A stretch of DNA of 32,252 nt from Aeromonas enteropelogenes (GTDB lineage: Bacteria; Pseudomonadota; Gammaproteobacteria; Enterobacterales; Aeromonadaceae), in contig NZ_CDCG01000042.1 in NCBI RefSeq assembly GCF_000819845.1, positions 1-32,252 on the forward strand, read 5' to 3'. The notes beneath the pieces were generated by a model that worked only from the letters and a program-made list of their open reading frames with translations, was not told the DNA's origin and made no database searches. Below are positions 14,661-22,038 of this stretch, piece by piece; positions within the stretch are counted from its first letter, which is position 1, and the number at the start of each line of letters is the position of its first letter. The position numbers and the translations under genes were made by a program.

Positions 14661-14884
14661 ACCGGTTCGACCTCGATTTGCTGCGCCAGACTTTTTTGCA
14701 TGGAAAGACAGATCCCCTGGCACTGGATCTGGAGCGGGTCCCCGAGGGGGGCAGAACGCAGATAGATGACTTCGGTCTGAGGCAACAATCCCATTACCAT
14801 CAGCTTGCGACGCAGGGGACGGGTCAACTGGTCCAGGTTCTTGATGCGAGCACTCTGTCCCGGTGACAACTGCGTGAGTACCAT
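14657..14884 (-). CDS. feoA: FeoA, SH3-like iron(II) transport protein
   Basis: Small cytoplasmic partner of FeoB. 75 residues, the usual length, with the typical opening VLTQLSPGQSARIKNL and the LMVMGLLPQTEVIYLR segment of the SH3-like fold. ATG 14884 has CAGGAG six bases upstream; the same frame extends about 125 codons further upstream, but that part runs across the promoter and antisense to yciH and is not coding. First gene of the operon, preceded by FNR-type and Fur-like sequences. Confidence 0.95.
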   Translation of the reverse strand: MVLTQLSPGQSARIKNLDQLTRPLRRKLMVMGLLPQTEVIYLRSAPLGDPLQIQCQGICLSMQKSLAQQIEVEPV

Positions 14885-14903
14885 GACTGACTCCTGAAAG
14901 TTA

Positions 14904-14922
14904 AACAATAATAATTCTCTTT
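14904..14922. promoter_or_regulatory. Possible Fur box overlapping the feo start point
   Basis: AACAATAATAATTCTCTTT matches 11 of 19 bases of the Fur consensus GATAATGATAATCATTATC. It lies just downstream of the predicted start point, where Fur would block transcription. The match is weak; the region is AT-rich anyway. Confidence 0.35.
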
Positions 14923-14932
14923 TAGCTAGGCC

Positions 14933-14938
14933 ATTATA
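14933..14938 (-). promoter_or_regulatory. Probable -10 element of the feoABC promoter
   Basis: TATAAT on the minus strand, a perfect consensus, about 50 bases before the feoA start. No good -35 hexamer is present at 16-18 bases, as expected for a promoter activated by FNR at about -41.5. Confidence 0.7.
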
Positions 14939-14959
14939 AGCTGTGTCTTCAACTTTTAT

Positions 14960-14973
14960 TTGAGTAAAATCAA
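14960..14973. promoter_or_regulatory. FNR-type binding site for feoABC
   Basis: TTGAG-TAAA-ATCAA on the plus strand (TTGAT-TTTA-CTCAA on the minus) matches nine of ten bases of the FNR consensus TTGAT-N4-ATCAA. With a start point about seven bases after the -10, its centre falls near -41, the class II activation position. FNR activation of feo under low oxygen is established in E. coli. Confidence 0.75.
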
Positions 14974-15004
14974 ACTCCGCTTCGCTAATCGATAAAGAAA
15001 TACC

Positions 15005-15334
15005 ATGAGTCACGACAACAACAGCCGCCTGGTTTACAGCACGGATGGCGGCATGATCAAAGAGCAGAGTGCCCCCCAATCCGCCTCCCCTTTCCCCACA
15101 GATGGCACCGTGCGCATTCGCCGCGAGACCAAGGGGCGCAAGGGCGCCGGGGTCATCACCATCCACGGCGTACCGGCCGAACAGCAAAAGGCGCTGGCTA
15201 CCCAGCTCAAGAAAAAGTGCGGCACGGGCGGGGGCATCAAAGAGGGCGTGATCGAGATACAAGGAGACAAACGGGACCTTATCAAGGCCGAGCTGGAGAA
15301 AGCCGGTTTCAGCGTCAAGCTGGTGGGGGGCTAA
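15005..15334 (+). CDS. yciH: SUI1/eIF1-like translation factor YciH
   Basis: 109-residue protein of the SUI1/eIF1 family, thought to affect start-codon selection or translation under stress. The family core is clear: TVRIRRETKGRKGAGVITI, then KKCGTGGGIKEGVIEIQGD (about 70-88). Length fits E. coli YciH. It is divergent from feoA across a 120-base promoter region. The ribosome site is weak (AAAGAAA before the ATG). Confidence 0.93.
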   Translation: MSHDNNSRLVYSTDGGMIKEQSAPQSASPFPTDGTVRIRRETKGRKGAGVITIHGVPAEQQKALATQLKKKCGTGGGIKEGVIEIQGDKRDLIKAELEKAGFSVKLVGG

Positions 15335-15387
15335 GCCGCCTGCGGCGCACCTTGCGTCACTTTCGCTTTTTCCCTAGAATGCCCGCT

Positions 15388-15590
15388 CCCATCGAGGGGG
15401 AGTAGTCTCGCCAGCCGGCCCCAAACCGGTTCGCGACCCTGATCAACATACTTGGTGCCAACTCACCATGGTCAGGGTGATCCAATCACCATCTGGATTT
15501 GACAAGACCTTTGACGGGCCAGTGCCAATACCGGGGACGGATGGTGCAGGCTTGTCTTTGGTTTATAACAATTCCGTCCCCCGGTTCACT
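15388..15590 (+). promoter_or_regulatory. yybP-ykoY manganese riboswitch controlling the UPF0016 gene
   Basis: The 5' part has GGGGGAGTAG (15396-15405), the middle CTGATCAACATAC (15439-15451) and the 3' part CAAGACCTTTGACGG (15503-15517): the conserved blocks of this riboswitch class in order. CCCATCGAGGG (15388-15398) pairs with CCTTTGACGGG (15508-15518) as the P1 stem with one mismatch. Downstream, ACCGGGGACGGA (15530-15541) pairs with TCCGTCCCCCGGT (15573-15585), a strong hairpin right before TCACTTTT and the ATG, which would act as expression platform. The class senses Mn2+ and usually turns on Mn exporters, matching the gene behind it. Confidence 0.9.
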
Positions 15591-15593
15591 TTT

Positions 15594-16151
15594 ATGGAAG
15601 CCTTGTTAACCTCAACCCTCAGCGTGGCCATCGCCGAAATCGGCGACAAGACCCAGCTGCTGGCGTTGCTGCTCATCTGTCGTTTTCGCAAGCCCTGGCC
15701 CATCATCGCCGGCATGCTGGCGGCTACCCTGCTCAACCATGCGGGCGCCGCCTGGATTGGCGACTTCATCAGCCGCTGGCTAGATCCCAAGGTGATGACC
15801 TATCTGGTGGCCGCGGCCTTCGTTGCCATGGCGATCTGGATCCTGGTACCGGACAAGATGGATGACGAGGAGAGCTCGCTGGACAAGTACGGCCCCTTCA
15901 TGGCCACCTTCGTGCTCTTCTTCATCGCCGAAATTGGCGACAAGACCCAGATCGCCACCGTGCTGCTGGCCGCCAAGTATGACTCCCTGTTCCAGGTGGT
16001 CACCGGCACCACCCTCGGCATGATGCTGGCCAACGTACCCGTGGTGCTGATCGGCAAGCTGGGGGCCGACAAGCTGCCGCTCAAGGGGATCCGCATCGCC
16101 TGCGCCCTGCTGTTTGTGGGGCTCGGGGTCACGACCCTCATCTTCGTCTGA
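15594..16151 (+). CDS. mneA: UPF0016/GDT1 family manganese exporter (MneA-like)
   Basis: Inner-membrane cation exporter; MneA of Vibrio cholerae, of the same family, exports Mn2+. 185 residues in two repeats, each with the family motif: AEIGDKTQLLALLL near residue 15 and AEIGDKTQIATVLLA near 115. About six membrane segments are visible. ATG 15594 gives the usual opening MEALLTSTLSVAIAEIGDKTQ; the frame stays open to 15468, but that part is riboswitch sequence. No Shine-Dalgarno is visible in the 12 bases between the hairpin and the ATG. The manganese riboswitch supports the function; the symbol is by analogy. Confidence 0.9.
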   Translation: MEALLTSTLSVAIAEIGDKTQLLALLLICRFRKPWPIIAGMLAATLLNHAGAAWIGDFISRWLDPKVMTYLVAAAFVAMAIWILVPDKMDDEESSLDKYGPFMATFVLFFIAEIGDKTQIATVLLAAKYDSLFQVVTGTTLGMMLANVPVVLIGKLGADKLPLKGIRIACALLFVGLGVTTLIFV

Positions 16152-16173
16152 CGAGCTGACTGCCCACTCCTTC

Positions 16174-16207
16174 GAGCGCCCCGCCTCTGGTCGGGGCGCT
16201 CTTTTTT
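16174..16207 (+). terminator. Intrinsic terminator after the UPF0016 gene
   Basis: GAGCGCCCCG and CGGGGCGCTC form a perfect 10-base stem with an 8-base loop, followed by TTTTTT. Confidence 0.93.
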
Positions 16208-16299
16208 GCGCCGGTATGGCGCCGGTGGCAAAGGGCCAACGGGCTCCCCTCCCCCTCGCCCCTCATGCCATAATGGGGCAAATTCCGTGGAGTTCCCCC

Positions 16300-17238
16300 A
16301 TGCACAAGGTATCAAGAGAGACGCTGCTCGAATGGGTTAGACAAGGCAGGCTTGCCCCCGAGCGACTCGACGCGGCACTGGCGCTGGCCGAATTGCCCCC
16401 TTCTCCCGCGCGCTGGCAGTGGTTGTTCGATCGTCTGTTGCTCTGGCTCGGCGCCCTCTGCCTCGGCGCCGGTCTGGTGTTCTTCGTCGCCTTCAACTGG
16501 CATGAGCTGGGACGTCTGTCACGTCTGGCCCTGCTGGAAGCGCCCCTGCTCGCCACCTTGCTGGTGTTGTGGCGCACGTCCCTCGGCGACACGGCGCGCC
16601 AGGCGCTGCTGTTGACCCTGGCGCTCAATATCGGTGCCCTGCTGGCGCTGGTGGGCCAGACCTACCAAACCGGCGCCGATCCCTGGCAGCTGTTTGCCAC
16701 CTGGACTTTGATGCTGCTGCCGCTGGCGGCGCTGGGCCAAAGCCCCTTGCTGTGGACCCTGAGCTGGCTGCTGGCGCAGCTGGCCCTAGTGCTCTACTGG
16801 CGCCTCGGCCTGTTCGACCTCTTCTTTGCCTTTGACGAGGAAGCGCTCGGCTGGAGCCTGACCCTGCTCAACGCCGCACTCTGGGGCCTGCTGTTACTGA
16901 CACCGGCCCGCTGGCGGCTGATGCCAAGCTGGCTGGCAGGGCTTGCCGCTGGCCTTGGGATCACACTGCTCGCCTTGCTGGCCCTGTTTGATGCCGCCTC
17001 CCTCTGGGTGTGGCCGCTCTGGCTCGGTTGGCTCGCCGCTGCCTATGCCCTCTGGCACCACAGATTCATCGCCGGCCTCGCCATGGGGTGTCTGAGCCTC
17101 ATCGCCATCATCCTGGCCACCCTTGGCAAGTGGATGGAACCCGATGTGGACGGTTTCCTGCTGCTCTGCCTTATCGCCATCGGTCTCTCGGTCGTGGCCA
17201 GCCGCTGGCTGCAACAGCAAAGGAGGCATCATGAGTGA
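16300..17238 (+). CDS. DUF2157 membrane protein
   Basis: 312-residue inner-membrane protein. A short N-terminal cytoplasmic part (VSRETLLEWVRQGRLAPERL), typical of DUF2157, is followed by about eight to ten hydrophobic segments rich in Leu and Ala. Function unknown. ATG 16300 has GGAG seven bases upstream; in-frame codons back to 16114 overlap the preceding terminator and were rejected. Its end overlaps the next gene by eight bases, and the three genes to 18735 form one operon. Confidence 0.88.
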   Translation: MHKVSRETLLEWVRQGRLAPERLDAALALAELPPSPARWQWLFDRLLLWLGALCLGAGLVFFVAFNWHELGRLSRLALLEAPLLATLLVLWRTSLGDTARQALLLTLALNIGALLALVGQTYQTGADPWQLFATWTLMLLPLAALGQSPLLWTLSWLLAQLALVLYWRLGLFDLFFAFDEEALGWSLTLLNAALWGLLLLTPARWRLMPSWLAGLAAGLGITLLALLALFDAASLWVWPLWLGWLAAAYALWHHRFIAGLAMGCLSLIAIILATLGKWMEPDVDGFLLLCLIAIGLSVVASRWLQQQRRHHE

Positions 17239-18235
17239 TCTGACCCTCTGGCAACGGCTGCAACAGGCCAATCTGGTCGAGGGGGAGATGCCCCGGGACA
17301 CCAGCCCCCACTGGTCGAGCCGCTTTCTGCTCGGGCTGGTGGGCTGGATAGCCGCCCTCTTCCTGCTGTTTTTCCTGTTCATGACCTTTGAGCAGCTGAC
17401 TCGCGAGCCGGAGCACGCCCTGCTGATGGGCACCCTGCTACTGGCCGCTGCCTACGCCATCAACCGCAGTCAGCACGGGGATCTCTGGGATCAATTTGTG
17501 CTTGCCCTGGCGCTGGCGGCCGATGCCTGGCTGCTCTATGGCCTTATCGATCAGATAGACCCCCACCAAGCCCTGCTCTGGTTCGGCCTCTGCCTGCTCT
17601 CTTTGGGGATAGCCGTGCTGTTCGATCACTGGCTGGTGCGCCTTTTTCACAGCGTAGCCGCCGCCCTGCTGCTCACCCTGGGTCTCGCCTGCCTTGGCCT
17701 GCAGTTGCTGGCCCTGCCGCTGGTGATGGCGGCCATCACCTTCTGCTGGCAGCAGGCCGAAACCGATCCGGCCCGTCACCCGCTCTATCACGCCATGACC
17801 CTGGGGCTCGCCCTCTCCCTGCTGGTGCTGGGTCGGCTGCACCATCCGCTCTGGGAAGGGGGCGCCAGCCTGCTCGACGAGCTCGGCCTCTCGCGCCTGC
17901 CACTCTGGCTCAATCCGCTGCTGTGCGCCGCCCTGCTACTGGCTGTGATGGTGAAGCTGGCCCTGCCGCTGCGCTACGGCTTGCCGCTGGTGCTGCTCAG
18001 TGCCCTTATTCCCGGCATGGGTGCCGGTGCCCTGGTGCTGATCCTCGGTTTCTACGCAGGCAGCCTCGGCCTGATGACCCTCTCGCTCCTGCTGCTGACC
18101 GGCTACGGCGCCCTCTATTACTACGATCTCGGGCTCACCCTGATGACCAAGTCCTGGCTGCTGCTGGGCTCGGGGGCTTTGTTGCTGGGGACACGTTTTT
18201 TGTTGCAACGCCTCAACCCAAGGAGCCCGTCATGA
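17231..18235 (+). CDS. DUF4401 membrane protein
   Basis: 334-residue polytopic membrane protein with a short soluble N-terminus (MSDLTLWQRLQQANLVEGEM) and about ten hydrophobic segments. The position between a DUF2157 gene and a GDYXXLXY gene is the usual one for DUF4401. ATG 17231 has AGGAGG just upstream and lies inside the end of the previous gene. The stop overlaps the next start as ATGA. No function is established; no catalytic residues stand out. Confidence 0.87.
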   Translation: MSDLTLWQRLQQANLVEGEMPRDTSPHWSSRFLLGLVGWIAALFLLFFLFMTFEQLTREPEHALLMGTLLLAAAYAINRSQHGDLWDQFVLALALAADAWLLYGLIDQIDPHQALLWFGLCLLSLGIAVLFDHWLVRLFHSVAAALLLTLGLACLGLQLLALPLVMAAITFCWQQAETDPARHPLYHAMTLGLALSLLVLGRLHHPLWEGGASLLDELGLSRLPLWLNPLLCAALLLAVMVKLALPLRYGLPLVLLSALIPGMGAGALVLILGFYAGSLGLMTLSLLLLTGYGALYYYDLGLTLMTKSWLLLGSGALLLGTRFLLQRLNPRSPS

Positions 18236-18735
18236 GACCCCTTGCCATCCTGCTGGTCGGCCTCGCCATACTGGCGGGCATCAACTTCACCGTCTGGCGT
18301 TATGAACAGGCCATGGCCAGCGGCGAGGTGGTGCTGCTGCGGCTAGCCCCGGTCGATCCCCGCTCCCTGATGCAGGGGGACTATATGCGCCTGAATTACG
18401 AGATAGCCCGCGAGCTTGCGACCCACAGGAGCAACGCGAGTGCCAGCGGGAGCGATACCCTGGTGATCCGCCTGGACGAGCACCAGGTGGCAAGCTGGGT
18501 GGTCGGCGACAAGCCGGAGGCCCTGGCCCCCAACGAGCGATTGCTGCAGGTGAGTCGCCACGCCGGCCAGTGGCAGATTGGGCCGGATGCCTATTTCTTC
18601 GAGGAAGGCACGGGAGAGGCCCTTGAGGAGGCCCGCTACGGCGAGTTCCGGTTGCAACCCGATGGCAAGACCCTGCTGGTGGGGCTGCGCGATGAGGCGT
18701 TTCGCCCTCTGGGAGCAAGCCGCAGCCGCTGGTGA
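18232..18735 (+). CDS. GDYXXLXY domain protein
   Basis: 167 residues: one N-terminal membrane anchor (about 4-20) and a periplasmic or outside-facing domain with the name-giving motif GDYMRLNY (about 45-52), in the usual context LMQGDYMRLNYEIA. Function unknown. The start overlaps the DUF4401 stop (ATGA), so it is probably translated by coupling. The three proteins probably work together at the membrane; that is an inference from constant gene order. Confidence 0.9.
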   Translation: MRPLAILLVGLAILAGINFTVWRYEQAMASGEVVLLRLAPVDPRSLMQGDYMRLNYEIARELATHRSNASASGSDTLVIRLDEHQVASWVVGDKPEALAPNERLLQVSRHAGQWQIGPDAYFFEEGTGEALEEARYGEFRLQPDGKTLLVGLRDEAFRPLGASRSRW

Positions 18736-18805
18736 GAAAGACGATGGCACTTTGCCCGGTTCATGCCCACACTGGAATCATGATTGCCGCATAGGGATGT
18801 GCACC

Positions 18806-19552
18806 ATGAGGATATGGCTGATCTGTCACCTTTTTCTGATCCTGTGGGCCGGTGGCGTGCGGGCCGATCTCGGCAAACTCGAATACCTCACCGAAGAGTA
18901 TCCTCCCTACAACTACAACGATGAACAGGGGCAGCCCACCGGACTCGCCGTCGAGCTGCTGCGAATGGTGTGGCAACAGGGCGGGGTCGAGCCACAACCC
19001 GTTCGCATCATCCCCTGGGCCCGCGGCTACTACCTGCTGACTCAAAAACCCAACGTGGTGCTCTTCTCCACCGCCCGCACCCAGGCGCGGGAAGCCCTGT
19101 TCAAGTGGGTGTGCCCCATCGGCTACTCGGAGTTCATCCTGCTCGGGCACAGTTCCCGCCCGCTCACCCTGGGCTCGATTGCCGAGATAAGCGACTACAG
19201 GATCAGCGCCGTACGCTCCGATGCCGCCGAACAGCTGCTGCTCAACAACGGCATGGATGACAGCAAGATCATCCCGGCCAACCGCTTGAGCCAGGCGGTG
19301 AAGATGCTGGTCTCCGGCCGCGCGGATCTGCTCGCCACCAGCAAGCTGGCCGGCTATGAAGCTATCCGCGAACTCGGTATGCGGGTGGATGACTTCAACG
19401 TGGCGTTGCTGCTCAGTGCCGAGCAACTCTGCTACGCCTTCAGCCGCCAGGTGCCCGACGGCGATATCACCCAGTTCCAGCAGGCGCTGACCCGCGTTCT
19501 CGCCTCCCGGGAATTTCAGGCCCTGCAGGCCAAATACCTGCCCGAGCCCTGA
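18806..19552 (+). CDS. Periplasmic solute-binding protein family 3, tandem copy 1
   Basis: 248 residues with a signal peptide (MRIWLICHLFLILWAGGVRA, cut before Asp21) and a bacterial solute-binding family 3 fold as in amino-acid receptors: LEYLTEEYPPYNYNDEQGQPTGLAVELLR near the start, then WARGYYLLTQKPN. Two cysteines (CPIG near 109 and LCYAFS near 215) are shared with the other two copies and may form a disulfide. No permease or ATPase gene is nearby, so it is an orphan receptor or feeds a remote transporter. Ligand unknown. ATG 18806 is preferred over ATG 18797, which lies too close to AGGGA. Confidence 0.85.
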   Translation: MRIWLICHLFLILWAGGVRADLGKLEYLTEEYPPYNYNDEQGQPTGLAVELLRMVWQQGGVEPQPVRIIPWARGYYLLTQKPNVVLFSTARTQAREALFKWVCPIGYSEFILLGHSSRPLTLGSIAEISDYRISAVRSDAAEQLLLNNGMDDSKIIPANRLSQAVKMLVSGRADLLATSKLAGYEAIRELGMRVDDFNVALLLSAEQLCYAFSRQVPDGDITQFQQALTRVLASREFQALQAKYLPEP

Positions 19553-19653
19553 CAGCAACCCTCTCCCCAGCGCCAACCAGAAGTTGCCCGGGCTGGCGAA
19601 ATGCGTCGCCCCGACAACACTTGAGGAAAAGACGCATCAAGAGGGCGGCGCAG

Positions 19654-20397
19654 ATGACACGATGGACCGGATTGGCAGGCCTGCTGCTTGCTACCCTCGC
19701 ACAGGCCAGCCCCGAGCTTGGCAAACTGCACTACATCACCGAAGAGAACAGCCCTTACAACTACCGGGATGGATCCGGCATGGCCACCGGTTTTGCCGTC
19801 GAGCTGTTGCAACGGGTGTGGCAACAAACCGCTACCCCGCCACAACCCATCGATGTGATGCCCTGGGCCAGGGGCTACTCCCAGCTGAGCAAGAGATCCG
19901 ATGTGGTGCTCTTCTCCGCCGTGCGCACCAGGGCGCGAGATCCCCTGTTCAAATGGGCGTGCCCCATTGACCATGCCAACATAGTTCTGATCGGCCTGAC
20001 TCATCGCCATATCAATCTCGACAGGCTGGAAGATGCCAAGCACTACATCATCGCCGCCGGACGGGCCGATGTGGGGGAGCAGTTGCTGATCCGCAACGGC
20101 TTTCAGGCAGACAGGATGATGACCTCCAACCGTTTCAACCATGCTATCAAGATGCTCACCTCCGGGCGGGCCGATCTGCTCTCGACCAACAAGAACACCT
20201 TCTACCAGCGTATCGGGGAGCTGGGGCTCGCTCCCGACCAGTTCAGGGTGCAATGGACACTGAGCGCCGACCCCTTCTGCTACGCCTTCAGCCTCACGGT
20301 GAACGACCAACTGGTCGCTGAATTCCAGCAGGGCCTTGAGCAGGTGCTGACCAGCCCGACCTATCCAGCGCTGCGGCGTCGCTATTTGCCAGAGTAG
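19654..20397 (+). CDS. Periplasmic solute-binding protein family 3, tandem copy 2
   Basis: 247 residues with a signal peptide (MTRWTGLAGLLLATLAQA). It shares the framework of copies 1 and 3 (LHYITEENSPYNY, AVELLQRVWQQ, MPWARGYSQLSK, FKWACPI, FCYAFS) but is the most divergent: the YYLLTQKPN stretch is changed to YSQLSKRSD and CPIGY to CPIDH, so its ligand may differ. ATG 19654 with AGAGGG upstream is chosen; an in-frame TTG at 19621 would add a charged extension before the signal peptide. It ends TAGTGA. Confidence 0.85.
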   Translation: MTRWTGLAGLLLATLAQASPELGKLHYITEENSPYNYRDGSGMATGFAVELLQRVWQQTATPPQPIDVMPWARGYSQLSKRSDVVLFSAVRTRARDPLFKWACPIDHANIVLIGLTHRHINLDRLEDAKHYIIAAGRADVGEQLLIRNGFQADRMMTSNRFNHAIKMLTSGRADLLSTNKNTFYQRIGELGLAPDQFRVQWTLSADPFCYAFSLTVNDQLVAEFQQGLEQVLTSPTYPALRRRYLPE

Positions 20398-20563
20398 TGA
20401 TTGCCCGAAGCGCGAACATCAGAGCAATGAGCCAAAAGGGCCAGTGATGCCAGGCATCAGCGCCCTGAGCCTCCCCTACTGTCAGGAAATCTAACTTGGC
20501 CTTGGCGAAATCGGCTCGCTTGCCCACACTGAAACGACGATTCCCTCAAGCAGGATGGCGCTG

Positions 20564-21310
20564 ATGAAACAATGGATTGGATTGATTGGGCTGCTGTTTG
20601 CCACCCTCACCCAGGCCAGCCCGGAGCTGGCCAAGCTTCACTACATGACCGAAGAGTACAAACCCTATAACTACACGGACGAGGCGGGCAAGCCGGCCGG
20701 CTTTGCCGTCGAGCTGTTGCAGCAGGTGTGGCAGAAGACGGGCACCACACCGCAGCCCATCACCGTCATGCCCTGGGCCCGGGGCTACTACCTGCTGACC
20801 CAAAAGCCCAATGCGGTGCTCTTCTCCACCGCCCGCACCCAGGCCCGCGATCCCCTGTTCAAATGGGCCTGCCCCATCGGTTACGCCGAGATCGTGCTGG
20901 TGGGGCTCACCAGCCGCAATATCGCCATCAACAAGCTGGAGGACGCCAAGGTCTTCAATATCGGGGCGGTGCGGGCCGATGTGGGGGAGCAACTGCTACT
21001 CAACAACGGCTTTGACGAGAGCAGGCTGATGGTCGCCAACCGGCTGCCCCAGGCCCTCAAGATGCTCACCTCGGGACGAGTCGATCTGGTCTCCACCAAC
21101 AAGACCACCATGGAGCTGCTGATCCTGGAACAAAAACTCGATCCCGCCCGCTTCAAGGTGCGCTGGATATTGAGCTCGGAGCAGTTCTGCTTCGCCTTCA
21201 GCCATCCGGTGAGCGACGAATCCGTCAAAGAATTCCAGACCGGCCTGACCCAGGTGCTGGCGAGCAGCGAATTCCAGCAGTTGTACGGCAAATACTTCCC
21301 CGCCCCCTGA
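20564..21310 (+). CDS. Periplasmic solute-binding protein family 3, tandem copy 3
   Basis: 248 residues with a signal peptide (MKQWIGLIGLLFATLTQA). The signal peptide and N-terminus resemble copy 2, while WARGYYLLTQKPN, LFSTARTQAR and CPIGY match copy 1, so it looks like the middle relative of the set. ATG 20564 has AGGA eight bases upstream; ATG 20555 in the same frame directly abuts that site. A weak GC-rich hairpin follows. Orphan receptor; ligand unknown. Confidence 0.85.
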   Translation: MKQWIGLIGLLFATLTQASPELAKLHYMTEEYKPYNYTDEAGKPAGFAVELLQQVWQKTGTTPQPITVMPWARGYYLLTQKPNAVLFSTARTQARDPLFKWACPIGYAEIVLVGLTSRNIAINKLEDAKVFNIGAVRADVGEQLLLNNGFDESRLMVANRLPQALKMLTSGRVDLVSTNKTTMELLILEQKLDPARFKVRWILSSEQFCFAFSHPVSDESVKEFQTGLTQVLASSEFQQLYGKYFPAP

Positions 21311-21314
21311 CAGA

Positions 21315-21338
21315 GGCGGTGCCCGCTTGGGTGCCGCC
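21315..21338 (+). terminator. Weak hairpin terminator after the third solute-binding gene
   Basis: GGCGGTGCCC pairs with GGGTGCCGCC around GCTT (ten pairs, two of them G-T), followed by the pyrimidine stretch CTTCCCTTT rather than a clean T-run. Confidence 0.5.
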
Positions 21339-21671
21339 CTTCCCTTTATCGTGACCCAGTCCCTTTATCCTCAATTCTCACCCTCTCTCTATCGCGGCCC
21401 TGCAGCCATCGCCACTCCCTGATCAGAACGTCAGCCTGCCAACCGGCCCACTGAAATAGCGGAACGCCATGCTCCAAACTTTGCGCCAGCGCAGAAAACC
21501 AATCTTTTCTGATAGTTAACCCATCAAATCGATAGATAAGACCGTTCTGGCTCCGTAAGATGGGCGCGGGAGTCTGTTGGCCCCGTTCAATTCATGGCAG
21601 GGCAATGGCGCAATGTGGCGGCGACAGTCAGGGGCGGTAGCGTCTTTGGCGGAGACCAGCCGGTTTCCCTC

Positions 21672-21717
21672 CCCTGCAGCAGGGTGCGAGGGTTTCACCC
21701 TCGACGGGGGGCCCGTC
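21672..21717. repeat. Three consecutive perfect hairpins
   Basis: CCCTG-CAG-CAGGG (21672-21684), CGAGGGT-TTC-ACCCTCG (21687-21703) and GACGGG-GGG-CCCGTC (21703-21717) follow one another almost without gap. This suggests a structured RNA, a REP-type cluster, or the end of a small non-coding mobile element. Confidence 0.6.
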
Positions 21718-21773
21718 AGCCTCCGGGGTTGTGTACCCATGCTCCCATGCCGGTGAGACGCTTGGGGCAATTT

Positions 21774-21848
21774 GTAGGGTCGAGTAGGGTCGATTAGCGA
21801 AGCGTAATCGTCCGCAGTAACAGTTCCCTCTCCCCTTGGGGGAGAGGG
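21774..21848. repeat. REP-like repeat cluster
   Basis: GTAGGGTCGA occurs twice in tandem (21774-21793). It runs into CGATTAGCGAAGCGTAATCG (21791-21810), a palindromic sequence of a type I recall as repeated between genes in several gammaproteobacteria. CCCTCTCCCC-TTG-GGGGAGAGGG (21826-21848) then starts a GAGAGGGTTAGGGTGAGGG repeat, also common in such genomes. Copy number here cannot be judged from one window. Confidence 0.6.
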
Positions 21849-22038
21849 TTAGGGTGAGGGGTCGGGTAACCTCATTGCTTGGCGAAATATCGCCAGTATT
21901 GGAAATAGTCTTATATTGAATTCCAGACAGTGATAATTTAACTTTTATACAACATCAACTTTAAAACCACTAATTACACTTCATTTGTAATGTGATTAAG
22001 AAAACGTCACGCAACTATTTAACAAAAAAATAAAATTT

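Larger units (their letters stand above)
21339..22038. other. 700-base gene-free region with palindromes, leading into an AT-rich island
   Basis: Up to about 21870 the base use is like the backbone; from about 21890 it is AT-rich. Short open frames on both strands (such as 21594-21797) look like chance. The stretch holds three back-to-back hairpins (21672-21717), a tandem 10-base repeat and two REP-like palindromes (21774-21848), and the presumed promoter of the reverse transcriptase gene. GGCGA-AATA-TCGCC at 21881-21894 marks the composition change. Confidence 0.6.

Noticed and set aside
21594..21797. 67-codon plus-strand open frame in the palindrome-rich gap
   Set aside because: It runs through three hairpins and repeats and resembles no protein; no ribosome site.
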